From Lunularia cruciata (taxonomy: Eukaryota > Streptophyta > Marchantiopsida > Lunulariales > Lunulariaceae), in NCBI GenBank assembly GCA_948567375.1, contig OX419756.1, positions 22,670,552-22,734,551 on the forward strand: a stretch of DNA of 64,000 nt. Reading direction: 5' to 3'. This document shows, piece by piece, positions 43,913-54,566 of this stretch (position 1 is the first letter of the stretch; each line of letters opens with the position of its first letter). The position numbers and the translations under genes are program-made. The notes under the pieces are model-generated. The model was not told where the DNA came from, searched no databases, and was given only the letters and a program-made list of their open reading frames with translations.

Positions 43913-45020
43913 CTAATCCGATCCGATGTCTACTTCTTCCTCAGCTTTCAAACCCAAACCCGAAGTAACTTTACTTCCTAATATTTTGTCCTCGGGTTTC
44001 ACATCTCCTACTTCATCTACCAATTCCAGCAATTCTCTTTCCTGATCTGAAATTGCACTAGTGGGTAATCTATTTAACTCATTATCTCTTGACCCACTCT
44101 TCTCTAATGTCTTTGATGGTAACTCTGAAGACATTTGGACTCCTATGTTATCTACTTTGGGTTTTGCTCTAACATCTCTCCGAAGTTTTTCTAGCTCTAT
44201 TTTCACTAAGTCTAATCTAATTGAAATGTTATCCTCTACCTCTAAAATCTTTCTGTCTGCCCGAGTTCTAAGACTAATCAACAAGGCGTTCATATCTGTA
44301 TCCTTTGCTTGTCTTTGCCTCATCTCTTGCACCAACAACTACAACTCGTGCAATCTTGCTTCTTCAATCCGCATGCTGGCTTCTGTACTCAACATTGCAT
44401 TTACCCTGAGGACTATCTCCTTCAAAGGCTCCAACCTCGTCTTCCTTTCTTGTTCTCGATCTGCAAGCCAGTCCTCTCGGTACATCGCCAACTCTACCTC
44501 AAACTCGGCTTTTACCCGTCTCCTTCTCCTTCTCCTTCTGTACAACCTTCTCCTCCTGATTACGAAGTAACTCTTGTAATCAGTCTTCTTCTTTGTATCT
44601 TGCCACCAACTCTCGTTGCCAGAGTTGCTTCTTCTCTTCCATATTCTCCATCACCCTATCGAGCTCCTGATCCTTTGCTGCTACTCTCGCCATAGCATGG
44701 ATTACTTCTACTCTCAAATCAGCAAACTGTTGCTTCAAGATTTCATACTCCGCTACTTGTCTCTCCCTTGCTAGGTCACTCTTCTTCACAAGATCCTCTC
44801 GATAACTTACTTCTCTCTTTAGGTCTTCAATTACCTGACTTCTCTCTACTGCCTCCGCTCGTAGTACTTCCCTTTCCTCCTCACCTCGGGTTACACTCTT
44901 CTTCAACTCCGAGTTCTCTTCTTCTAATCTTGCCAACACCTGCAATACAGTCTTTACCTCTGGACAAGTCGACTGCATCTCCTTCTTCTTGTGCTCCAAC
45001 TTCACCAACAATGGGCACAC
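43913..45020 (-). pseudogene. ORF Y of LTR B, long coiled-coil protein, broken in this copy
   Basis: Follows ORF X in the same frame after one TGA (45027-45029). The sequence is a long heptad-rich coiled coil (LARLEEENSELKKSV, LKREVSYREDLVKK, ILKQQFADLRVEV, KKQLWQREL) followed by a basic stretch, then LADREQERKTRLEPLKEIV and a C-terminal tail rich in acidic residues ending GLKAEEEVDIGSD. A TGA near 44580 and indels in the Lys/Glu codon run (about 44520-44545) break it. The other LTR has the same coil open for 231 codons. Function unknown; self-assembly is likely from the coil. Confidence 0.6.
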
Positions 45021-45026
45021 GATCTC

Positions 45027-46487
45027 TCATAGGTACTCCACTCCATCATTGGCAACTACTTCCTCCCGTGGAGTGGTCTCTCTTCTCACTTTGTGTTCTC
45101 CTGATACTCGCCTTCTTCTCTGTAGTCTTTGTATCGGAATCGACGCCTCACTTCCCGAGCTTACACTTACCTCTTCTTTTGTCTTACTCGGCCCCACATC
45201 ACACTTTGCCTTACGTCTCGAGCAAACTCCTTGCTGTACTGCAATTTTCTTCTCCTCTGGCACAATTACTTTGTCTTCCAATTGTGTATTATCTTCGGCT
45301 TCCAACTCGGCTTGCACTTCTTCTTCGTATTCTTCAGCCACTGGCGCCGATGTCATCTCTCCACCTTCATCACTATTGCTACTCGTACCTCCACTTTGCA
45401 ACATTAGCTCAGGCTCCTCCTCGTGTTCCGAGTCTTCAATTTTGAGCTCGGCATCTCTTTTTGAGTCTTCATCCTCCAACTCAATCACCACCGTACCTCG
45501 CCTCGGGTTACTTCTCTGCATCTTCCAAGGTTTCTTGCTTTCTTCGGCTTCACCTTGCGGACCTCTCTTCTTCGTCGGAGTACTTACTACGACCTCCACG
45601 TTCTTCCTTGTCTTTGCGTAGTAGTCGTCGGTGCTCCTGATCTGCAAGATGTACTGTTGCTCCTCGATATCGACCTCCTTTCGCACATCAGGATGGAAAT
45701 GCAACACCATCCAAGTCCGCTCCGCTGAGTTCAGCAAGTTGAGCCCAAGGTAAAAGTGTGCTGCAAACGGCACAATGTAGTGTAGAGGGGACTTATCCCG
45801 CAAATTCCACACCATCTGCCTTGTTCTCCCGTGAAAACACTTTGCCCAATTGATTGGTTCTCCTACAAACAACTTATAGAAGAACACCGCTTGGTGTTTC
45901 ATCACATAAGTGGTTCTCTCTGGCTTCAGGATAGCCATCAAAGCACTCACGATCCCTCTCTTCACAGGGTCTTTGTAGCTCTCAACCTTGTACCCATTCT
46001 TCGTCCATTTTAACGAGAAGGCATCCCTTACCTCTTGGGTCTCTTGAGCTATCTCTCCCTTTCCCAAGAATGTGGCCCCTTGCTCCGAGCCTGCTTCCTT
46101 CCTGAGTACAAGTCTCCAATCCGACTCTGTCCAGCAAGCCGGATTTCCTCTCTTCCCCTCTTCCTCGGGTCCATCGAGACACTTACTCTCGATGATTTCT
46201 GTCATGAATCCTAGAAAACTTACATTCCAATTCCATGCCAGAAATGTGATCCAAAGTCGGCTCAAGACTTCAATCCTTGCTATCACGTCTAACCTCCAAA
46301 TTGCATGATTTCTCACTGTGAATTTGGAGTTCTTCTTCCCTCCTCCCATCTCTTCTACCTTCTCACTCTCTATCGATTTCACTCTTGCAACTTCTCCCTT
46401 GCGCACTAACACGATTCCAACTTTATTTCCCTTCCCACAATCACCTGCAAGACGACTTCTCAGTGGCAAAGGAAAATTACTCGACAT
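45027..46487 (-). CDS. ORF X inside LTR B, 486-aa protein of unknown function
   Basis: A single open frame, complete from ATG to TGA. The N-terminal half (residues 1-300) looks globular, with DAFSLKWTKNGYKVES, VFFYKLFVGEPINWAKCF and YIVPFAAHFYLGLNLL. It vaguely resembles plant transposon-associated domains of unknown function, but no firm family is assigned. The C-terminal 180 residues are acidic, Ser/Glu-rich with short basic runs (TPTKKRGPQG, RRRR near 460), suggesting a nuclear, disordered tail. The 5' LTR carries the same C-terminal part with one extra stop (about 63208). It lies fully within the LTR, so any transcript started in the LTR could express it. Confidence 0.6.
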   Translation of the reverse strand: MSSNFPLPLRSRLAGDCGKGNKVGIVLVRKGEVARVKSIESEKVEEMGGGKKNSKFTVRNHAIWRLDVIARIEVLSRLWITFLAWNWNVSFLGFMTEIIESKCLDGPEEEGKRGNPACWTESDWRLVLRKEAGSEQGATFLGKGEIAQETQEVRDAFSLKWTKNGYKVESYKDPVKRGIVSALMAILKPERTTYVMKHQAVFFYKLFVGEPINWAKCFHGRTRQMVWNLRDKSPLHYIVPFAAHFYLGLNLLNSAERTWMVLHFHPDVRKEVDIEEQQYILQIRSTDDYYAKTRKNVEVVVSTPTKKRGPQGEAEESKKPWKMQRSNPRRGTVVIELEDEDSKRDAELKIEDSEHEEEPELMLQSGGTSSNSDEGGEMTSAPVAEEYEEEVQAELEAEDNTQLEDKVIVPEEKKIAVQQGVCSRRKAKCDVGPSKTKEEVSVSSGSEASIPIQRLQRRRRVSGEHKVRRETTPREEVVANDGVEYL

Positions 46488-46900
46488 TTTGTCATTGCAA
46501 GTTCAATTTTTATAGAGTTGGGCTTCTTTGTCTTCCGTCACTTTGAGTTTCTACCAAGAAATCACACCTCCAGCATGCACCTGTCACTGTCAATCAACCT
46601 TCGCGCATATGAGCCGCCAGTTTTAAAATAGCTCCTTCTTGAATTTCTCGCCCCAACGAAAGGTTGTTAGATTGTCTTCGCCTCGAGTTGAGCTCCCCCC
46701 CAATATGAAGACAATTTACTTTGGGTTGTATGCTGACAGGGCATTTCCAAGTACTTCGCCTTATGACCCGAAGTCACTTTACTTCGGGTTTCATCCTGAA
46801 GACTCTTTTCTTTGCCTTCTTTGGCCATACAGGTGCAATCCGACTTCTATATACACTTCTTTTCCTTTATTAAAAAAAAACAAAAAATGTGGGCACCACA

Positions 46901-46918
46901 TACCCCCTCCCTCAAATG
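46901..46918 (-). promoter_or_regulatory. Polypurine tract of B1
   Basis: The element strand reads CATTTGAGGGAGGGGGTA immediately before the LTR start TGTGGTG. This is the RNase H-resistant primer for second-strand synthesis, and it fixes the LTR boundary. Confidence 0.8.
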
Positions 46919-47931
46919 TAAGCATCCCCGCGAACATAGACCTCGGATGTCTTAGAAACTTCCGAGTCTATGGTCCAATATCTCCGAACTCTCCACCCGT
47001 TTACTCGAGTGGCAAAAGGATTACCTTCCAAGTCTACAAGCTGCATGGACCCATTTTCGTAAAGATGAAGAACTTGATAGGGACCCATCCATCTCAAATG
47101 CAACTTGCCTGGAAAAAATATTTGGCAATTGTCATATAACAAAACCAAATCCCCTTCTCATACAGTCACAGGCTTGATTTTCTTATCGTGCCTTACTTTC
47201 CTCTGTGCTTGTACTTCTTTCTTGGTTTGCATTGCATCGTCTCATTTCTCTTCTAACCACATCAGTTGATGAATCTGAAGATCCTGACTTTCTTCTTCCG
47301 ACATTCGTTCTTCGCAAAGAACCCGATATGTTGGAACTTCAAATTCAACTGGCAGTATGGGATGCAAGCCATATGTCAAGAAGTATGGAGTTTGTTTGGT
47401 TGTAATCTTCTCTGTCGTTTGATATGCCCACAATGCGGCTAGTAATTTCATATCCCAATCATAGGTATAATTGACAATCACCTTATTCAAAATTTTACAA
47501 AGTAACCCATTCGCTTTTTCCATTAAGCCATTTGCTTTTGGGTTATAAGGAGTCGTCTTCCGATGTTTAATCTGAAAGTACTTGGTTAATGCCTCCATTA
47601 TAGAGTTCAAAAAATGTGTTCCTTGGTCACTGACCAATTCCAGAAGACACCCATATCGGGAGATGATGTTTTGAAAGAAGAATTCCGCCACAGTTTCAGC
47701 ATCATCTCTGCGAGTTGCTTCCGCTTTGACCATCTTGGTAGCATAGTCAGTGCAAACCAAAATGTATTGCTTTCTTGTGACTTGGGTCACTGGTTGAATG
47801 GGACCCACAAAATCAATCCCCCATTTCTCAAATGGGGCCAAAGGCAAAATTGGTCTCAAAGGCCATTGAGAAGTAGCCGTCGGCTTCCCCGTTCTTTGAC
47901 AAGCATCACAGCTTTGGATATGAGTATGTAC
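46919..47931 (-). pseudogene. Integrase of B1, core and C-terminal part
   Basis: After the A2 insertion the gene resumes with HIQSCDACQRTGKP (last Cys pair of the zinc domain). The core shows WGIDFVGPIQ (first Asp), VSDQGTHFL (second Asp) and NPKANGLMEKANG (Glu), all catalytic residues present. A 205-codon frame is open at 47242-47859. The C-terminal LRWMGPYQVLHL (GPY/F module) lies at about 47090, in a separate frame after a stop near 47148. The zinc-domain His pair is at about 54650 on the other side of A2. Confidence 0.88.
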
Positions 47932-48622
47932 TGTGAGCCGGCCTGTCTCTCACTCAGGATGAACCTCTGATGGCTATTATGGTAGCGCACCATGGACTAA
48001 GAAGGCAAAGAACCCCAACTCCATCATACTCCTCCAAGGCTGACACTCCAAGACTCAAGACATTGCTCACTAGAGAACTCAATGAGAGAGAAATAGTTGC
48101 AAATGAAAGGATGATGAGTACCTCTTCACCCCTTGTTTATATACTTGTGAAATAGTTACTTACCAAAGTTACTAATTACCGTAGTAACTCAAGTTACTAG
48201 ACTAAAAGTCAAGTAAAGTCAAAAAGTAGAAAAGAATATCCATTCACATGAGCATATTCCCCTAAACATGTGGTCTTATCTTGACCCAACCACTAAGTCA
48301 AGGATTCCTTCACATGGGCTATCCTTGGACTAAAGAAGAATCCAAAAAAAAAGGTTTGCGGGTCCAAGAGTTCTCAACTCTTTCCTCAAAGCCAAACACC
48401 TAGGAATAATACCAAGTCAACACACTAAAATCCAAAATAGTGGTGCTCATCTTTTCTACTTCCTCTAAAGTAAGGTCCCCTCTATCTTAGTTATGACTAA
48501 CTTTAGCTAACCATGACTAATATAGAACCATCTTTTATCTCTATATAAATAATATCTCTTAAGTACTTGTAATACCAAGTTAAATATCACAATACAACAC
48601 ACATGCACAAATGGGTGTTACA
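47932..48622 (-). repeat. 3' LTR of A2
   Basis: Plus-strand TGTGAGCCGG to GGGTGTTACA, 691 bp. Very similar to the 5' LTR at 53876-54566, sharing marks such as the AAAAAAAAGGTTTGCGGGTCC variant. Confidence 0.93.
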
Positions 48623-48639
48623 TTTACCCCCGGACTAAG

Positions 48640-49440
48640 TTTTCACTTTGTCCTCAAAGTGAAAGCCTCTCTACCTTCTATGGTACATCTTCAACTTATC
48701 ATGGTTAATCCTATCAAAGTGTCTTCCTCCCAACTCCTTGAGATCATAGGTGTAATTGCCCCACACCTTCTCTACTATGAAAGGTCCAAAGTACTTAGGC
48801 AAAAACTTCTTTTGCACTCTCTTGAATCAAATGGAATCAAACAACATTACCCTATCACCTTCTTTGAAAGGCTCCACCTTCTTCTTGCCTTGCCTCTTGT
48901 CATAGCTCTCCTTTTGTTTCCTTTGGGCTTGCTCCACTCGAACCATAGCAACTGCTCTTGCCTCTTCCAACTCCATGAGTTGATCCTTCCTTGACTTCGC
49001 ATCACCTCCTTGTGCTTTCTTCAATCTCCTATGAATGCTTTGGAAGGTAGGAAGATCAAAGTGAATAGGTAAGGTAGACTCAATACCATACACCAATTGA
49101 AATGGAGAATATCCGGTGGAAGTCTTCATGGTTGTCCTATACTCCCACAAAAATGCATGAATCCTCTTGTCCCAATGATGTTTAGCCCCCTCCATTTCTG
49201 CATCTTTGGCCAACATCATGCACAAGGTCTGATTGGTTCTCTCTGCCAAGCCATTGGAATTTGGCTTATAGGATGTAGTTACTCTATGTGTGATAGAGAA
49301 ATGTCATAGCATGGCTGTAGTAATGCTTCATGTAAACTCTCCTCCTCTATCAGAAACCAACTCCAAAGGGCATCCAAACCTAGTGATAGTGCGTTCATAA
49401 AGAAATCTACCCACTTCATCTTCATTCTTGTCCCTCAATG
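48640..49440 (-). pseudogene. Integrase remnant of A2 (C-terminal half)
   Basis: Starts within the core at RPLRDKNEDEVGRF, directly fused to RT by a deletion. It includes LVSDRGGEFT (second Asp) with stops just after, then NGLAERTNQTLCM (Glu), TGYSPFQLVYGIESTLP and a basic tail with DKRQGKKKVEPFKEGD. A 140-codon frame (48827-49249) is open. Without the first Asp and zinc domain it is not functional. Confidence 0.85.
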
Positions 49441-50352
49441 GTCTAGGTCTGAGATTTTCCTCACCTTCTCAAGATCAACTGCTATTCCATCCTTGGAGAT
49501 GATGTGCCCCAAAAGTAGACCTTCTTCACATCCAAAAATGCACTTCTCTGGGTTGAGTGATGCATTTGCTTCATCCAAGCATTGCAAGACTTTGATTAGG
49601 TGCTCAAAGTGCTCCTCCTTGCTCCCATAGACACAAAAGTCATCAATGAAGTCTCTCACAAATTTCCCAATGAAAGGTTCAAATACCTTGTTCATGAACC
49701 GTTGGAATGTGGCTGGAGCATTGCAAAGCCCAAAAGGCATGACCTTGAAAGCGTAAGTTCCCCAAGGTGTGGTGAATGTGGTGAGTTGTTGATGCTCTGG
49801 TGCAAACTTGATTTGGTTATATCCACTATAACCATCTCCAAAACTGTAGCTCTCATGACCTGCAACCTCCTCCAAGATCTCATCAATGAATGGCAATGGG
49901 TAGTAGTCCTTCTTGGTAACAACATTAAGCTTCTTGTAATCCACACATACCCGAAGCTTGCTATTCTTTTTCTTCACAATGACAATTGGAGACACCCATT
50001 CTGAATTCTCCACCTCAAAGATAAATCCAGCCTCCTTGAGCTTATCAATCTCCTCCTTCACAACCAAAGATATTGGTGGGCTAATGCGACATTGCTTTTG
50101 GCGGATTGGTCTTGCATGTGACTCCACCTCTATCTTGTGCTCCTCCAAGGTGACTTCCTTCAAATCCTTGTAACTAAAAGCAAACACATGGATGAACTTG
50201 CGGAAAATCTCCTCAAATCTCACCTTCTCCTCCTTGGTAACATTTGGGCCATACTTGAGGGTAGCTAACCTTCTCTTTACCTCCTTAAGTGTCAATGGTG
50301 ATTTGTCTGGGTCCTTCAAAACCCTTGGCTTAGGTGAAAATCCATAGCACAC
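49435..50352 (-). pseudogene. Reverse transcriptase of A2, truncated by an internal deletion
   Basis: A 305-codon frame contains a near-intact RT: EVESHARPIRQKQCR, WVSPIVIVKKKNSKLRVCVDY, PLPFIDEILEEVAG, DGYSGYNQIKFAPE, PFGLCNAPATFQRFM, catalytic DFIDDFCVYG (about 49645) and LLLGHIISKDG. After KVRKISDL it jumps to integrase sequence. The deleted part corresponds to about 33240-34404 of A1 and includes the thumb/connection and RNase H. Confidence 0.9.
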
Positions 50353-52304
50353 AAGGGATACACATTTGAATCAGATTCAGATTCATCTTCCTCCGTGGAA
50401 GTCTCCTCTTCCATGCTTGTGTCCACACCAGAAGCTCCTTCTTCAGAATCTGATTCCCAATAATCAGAAGATGGTGTATCTGAATGTGAAGTGTTGGTGG
50501 TGTTAGTCACAGGAACTATGACTCTATGGTTTGATGGCCCAATCCTCAAGTACCCTTTGTGCCATCGATCAGTTGTGCGTGCTGCTCTCAACCATGGCCT
50601 CCCAAGAAGTAAGTCATAGCTTGAATCCTTCAAGACTTTGAAAGTCATGAGATTTTGAACTCCCATCACTGAAACTACCACCTTATCCATCACCCCTACT
50701 GGTCAAACTTGTTGCTTGTTTGCCATGCTCACCACAAATGTTGAAGGTCTTGAGTGTATCATACCCAACTTCTTCATCAACCTTTCTGACATGGCATTCA
50801 CTGCTGATCCTCCATCAACCAGTGCATCCTTGATGTTGTGACCATTCATTCTCACATCAATCTTGGAGGCATATTCACAAGCCTCCCATGGTGCGGGCTT
50901 GGCATCCACCACCCCCATTGATATTGGAACTTTTACCTTCTTCTTCTTCTTGCTCCTTGTAGAACTCAAACCACCTCTAAGCTCCTTTCTCAAGGTAGGG
51001 TTCAAAGCAATTAATTGGCCCACTGTGATGTTAGCCTTGTGACTACCAACATCCTCCAACACATTGTAGTTCCATTGTTGCTTTGAGATCAAGAAGTCCT
51101 CCATCCCCAACTTCTTCCTTGGAGTCTTTGTTGTTGATAGTGTTGAGGTGTGAGTGCTCCTAGTAGACATAGGAGTATCCTTGCTTGAAGTATATCCTTG
51201 AGAAGAGTGAACATCCTCTGAAAAACAAGCTCTCTTCTTCTCTTGTGCCAAAAGCTCCAAATTAAGACCCTTGGAGTTTGAGCACTCTCCCTTCTCATAC
51301 TTGCTCTCAACCACATCTATGGATGCTATCCCCTTACCTTTGTTGGGGATAGCCACTTGGGTTTCACTACCTCCCTCTTTCCCTCTATTGGCTCCTTCAT
51401 AACCCCTTCCTCTATGGTAAGTGGAATTTGGGCAATTCCTTTGGATATGGCCTCTTCCTCCACAACCAAAACAATTTCTATCATTGAAATTGTTGGTTGG
51501 TTGGCCTCCTCTATATGGATAGTTTCCATAACTCCTAGGCCCTCTCCCTACATTCTGATCCACCTCTCTCTTCTCCCATAATTGCACCACATTGATCTTG
51601 AGATCCGCAAGTTGTTTTGTGATGGTTTGAAGTGGATCTTTTGGTGGAGGTGCAAGAATTGGAGCAACCACTACTTGTGGTGAAACCCTTGCCACCAAAG
51701 TATCAGAAGTTCCACCATACTTGTAGCCTTGAGGAGGATGCACAACCTCCTTCACCACCAAATCACTCTCATCCCCTTCCAAACTCTCCTCTATACGAAT
51801 TGCGATCTTGATAGCTTCAACCTTGGAAGAAGGTTTCTCATATCTCACCTTGCTTCTAATTTGTGGTCTCAACCCTCCCACAAAATTCTTGGTGAGCATG
51901 GCCCCTATGCCAATCATTGTAGTCTCCACATCATCCCCACCCTTCCTTAACACTATGCAAAATCTGGACTCTAACGTTTCCACTCTTTCCACATAGACTC
52001 TCACTTTCTCTCCATCTCCTTGCTTGAGAAATGTAACCTCACTCATCAATCTCTCATAACTCTCATCAGGAAGAAAGTTCTCAATGAGTGTTGAGGTCAA
52101 AGTCTCCCAAGACTCCTCTTCCCCATCTCTCCTCTCTCTCTTTTGGTATTCTGACTCATACCATGTAAGTGTTGCATCCTCAAAGAAATCTGGTAATAAT
52201 GATGCCCACTCATTCTTCCTCCTCTCGTTGTTTCCTATGCAAGCTCTCTTGAAGTCTCTCACAAAGGCCTCCACATCTTCTCCATCCTTGCCAAAGAAAA
52301 CCAA
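50316..52304 (-). CDS. Gag-protease of A2 (533 codons open, then one TGA)
   Basis: The best-preserved family A gag. In order: Gag core (EAFVRDFKRACIGNNERR, ESWETLTSTLIENFLP), a Pro-rich hinge, zinc knuckle CFGCGGRGHIQRNC (about 51440), a Ser/Thr/Lys-rich linker and the protease active site ALVDGGSAVNAM (about 50825). A TGA at 50703-50705, where A1 has Arg (CGA), separates a second frame (50316-50693) with MDKVVVSVMG, LLLGRPWLRAA and the acidic spacer. The start is uncertain, since the family ATG is followed by a stop here (ATGTGA). Confidence 0.8.
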
Positions 52305-52543
52305 AAGTCTTCACATCTTAACCCCTCACTATCTTTCTTTTCTCTCAAATTTTTTTTCCTTTCTCTCACTCTATTACTAATAGAGTATATACATGACTAA
52401 AACCATCTGAGAATAATCCACTCTAGGGAACACAAAAGGTTCAAATTGCTCCAAGATTTCTATAGCAGCATCAAATCCTAGAGTGCATATTAATCCAACT
52501 CTCATGGATAGTTTATCCATGAGTTGAAAGATTATCTCCATCA

Positions 52544-53017
52544 CTAATCTTGAGAACTAGCTGATGAAGATGGTAGTATTTCTGTAGCTGTACTAAGACT
52601 CTCTCCAAGATCCTTCACCAAAGTTTCCAAAAGTGCTTTTAATCCACTACACTCATGTCCTTTTGGAAGTCCTTCCACTCCACAAACCTCACACAACTCC
52701 TTGGTCTTAGATCTTCTTCCTCCCAATCTTGGTGAAGAAGGTCCAACATGCAAACCCAAGTCAAGTAAGCCTCTCCTTTCCCTCAATCTCTTGCTCTCAA
52801 AGGTCAATGGACATGAACTTGCCTTATGTCCCTTCTCTCCAGACAGAAAGCACTTAGACTCACTCTTTCCTCCAAGTGGTGTAGGTTTCTGGATCCTCTC
52901 AACACTCTCTTCAAATTCTATTGTAAACTCTCTTTTCCTCAAATCCACCCCTACAATCACCTCAAACCCTTGGAGAACCTTGCATAATCTCAATTTCCAT
53001 TCTTGATGACCCTCCAT
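52544..53017 (-). CDS. ORF0 of A2, zinc-knuckle protein (157 aa)
   Basis: The third intact 157-codon copy. It begins MEGHQEWKLRLCKV. The first knuckle reads CFLSGEKGHKASSC, having lost the second Cys but kept the canonical GH pair that A1 and A3 lack. The second group CEVCGVEGLPKGHEC is complete, and the end is SASSQD. Confidence 0.65.
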   Translation of the reverse strand: MEGHQEWKLRLCKVLQGFEVIVGVDLRKREFTIEFEESVERIQKPTPLGGKSESKCFLSGEKGHKASSCPLTFESKRLRERRGLLDLGLHVGPSSPRLGGRRSKTKELCEVCGVEGLPKGHECSGLKALLETLVKDLGESLSTATEILPSSSASSQD

Positions 53018-53663
53018 GTTCCCAAGATGAATCTAAACACTCAAACATACTTTTTGTTGATCTCAAATTCCTCATGCATGAGATCTCCACTCTGCAGAAT
53101 TGACCCTTCCTCACAATGTCACTCCAATCTCCCAACCAGTATGTCACACTCCTCTGAAATTTTTCACACTTGATAACAACTCTAGGGTATCACTCCTTGC
53201 AAAATTTCAGATTTTTTCATAGAGCCATTTGGCCTAGACAGCTTTCTATTCAGCACACAAATTTCAGATTTGGTCTAAAAACCACCCTCCTCACTTCAAA
53301 AACTCATAACGCCCTGCGCAAAACTGATCTTTCTCTAATTTTGTGGAAGCAGGTAGGATACAATGCACTAAATGTTCTTGGAAAGTTTCAGGACAATTCA
53401 CTAAAAATTGAAGAAATGGCAGACTCTGTACAATTTTCCAAAGAGCATGCAGTTGCGGGAGCACTTTACACTATCAACTTTCAAAAATTCTAGCCCAGTG
53501 CGCATAGTAGCTCTCATAATAATTTAAAGTGTGCTAACTGGAAGATAACCCAAGCTTTCATGGGTAGAAATTTTAAGTCCAGATCTGAAACTTGAGATTT
53601 TGCCCAAAATCACCTTAATCCCCAAAATCTGCAATCCATCTCACACAATCTCTCCAATTCCTC

Positions 53664-53834
53664 TCACGTGTACAAGATGTACAAAATCACCTCAAAGACA
53701 TCATAATGAACTACAGGGTATACAAATGTATCTTGGTTCTCTAACATAAGTTCAGCCTTCTCCTCTTCTAATGTTCTCTCCAAGTGAGCTCTCATAGCCT
53801 CCTTCTGCCTAATGTAGAATTGAACACGGAACAT
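53664..53834 (-). CDS. Small leader ORF of A2 (56 codons)
   Basis: Same start and stop as the A1 leader ORF; begins MFRVQFYIRQKEAMRAHLER and ends VILYILYT. About nine residues differ from A1. It lies just downstream of the PBS. Unknown function. Confidence 0.4.
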   Translation of the reverse strand: MFRVQFYIRQKEAMRAHLERTLEEEKAELMLENQDTFVYPVVHYDVFEVILYILYT

Positions 53835-53852
53835 TATCTTGCCTTCTAGAGA

Positions 53853-53871
53853 GGTCCCGACAACGGAACCA
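53853..53871 (-). promoter_or_regulatory. Primer binding site of A2
   Basis: The element strand reads TGGTTCCGTTGTCGGGACC, four bases from the LTR end. A tRNA-Asp-like form with TT for CG, as in A1. Confidence 0.65.
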
Positions 53872-53875
53872 AAAA

Positions 53876-54566
53876 TGTGAGCCGGCCTGTCTCTCACTCA
53901 AGATGAACCTCTGATGGCTATTATGGTAGCGCACCATGGACTAAGAAGGCAAAGAACTCCAACTCCATCATACTCCTCCAAGGCTAACACTCCAAGACTC
54001 AAGACATTGCTCACTAGAGAACTCAATGAGAGAGAGATAGTTGCAAATGAAAGGATGATGAGTACCTCTTCACCCCTTGTTTATATACTTGTGAAATAGT
54101 TACTTACCAAAGTTACTAATTACCATAGTAACTCAAGTTACTAGACTAAAAGTCAAGTAAAGTCAAAAAGTAGAAAGGAATATCCATTCACATGAGCATA
54201 TTCCCCTAAACATGTGGTCTTATCTTGACCCAACCACTAAGTCAAGGATTCCTTCACATGGGCTATCCTTGGACTAAAGAAGAATCCAAAAAAAAAGGTT
54301 TGCGGGTCCAAGAGTTCTCAACTCTTTCCTCAAAGCCAAACACCTAGGAATAATACCAAGTCAACACACTAAAATCCAAAATAGTGGTGCTCATCTTTTC
54401 TACTTCCTCTAAAGTAAGGTCCCCTCTATCTTAGCTATGACTGAATTTAGCTAACCATGACTAATATAGAACCATCCTTTATCTATATATAAATAATATC
54501 TCTTAAGTACTTGTAATACCAAGCTAAATATCACAATACGACACACATGCACAAATGGGTGTTACA
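53876..54566 (-). repeat. 5' LTR of A2
   Basis: Plus-strand TGTGAGCCGG to GGGTGTTACA, 691 bp; TATA box (TTTATATA on the plus strand) near 54081. Confidence 0.93.

Larger units (their letters stand above)
43121..46900 (-). repeat. 3' LTR of B1 (3780 bp) containing two ORFs
   Basis: On the element strand it begins TGTGGTGCCCACA right after a polypurine tract and ends GGGTTGTCACA. The inner end is identical in layout to the LTR end next to the PBS at 61088. It holds ORF X and ORF Y, flanked by about 410 bp before and about 790 bp after. Candidate TATA boxes on the element strand are TATATAG near 46852 and TATAAAAA at 46514-46507, just before ORF X. Confidence 0.85.
47932..54566 (-). mobile_element. 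Family A element A2, reverse strand, inserted in B1 integrase
   Basis: Both LTRs are present (5' at 53876-54566, 3' at 47932-48622). The PBS, leader ORF, ORF0, long gag-protease frame and RT are preserved, but RNase H and the integrase N-terminal half are deleted. The B1 integrase reads WWPTMYKDV on one side and HTHIQSCDACQ on the other, so the insertion point is exact. The flanks are GTAC and TTAC on the plus strand (target GTAC, one mutation). Confidence 0.93.

Noticed and set aside
44339-45621. Plus-strand open frames of 128-225 codons across the LTR B ORFs
   Set aside because: They are Ser/Leu/Pro-rich mirror frames of the minus-strand coiled-coil and acidic codons; the minus frame has heptads and is the one shared by both LTRs.
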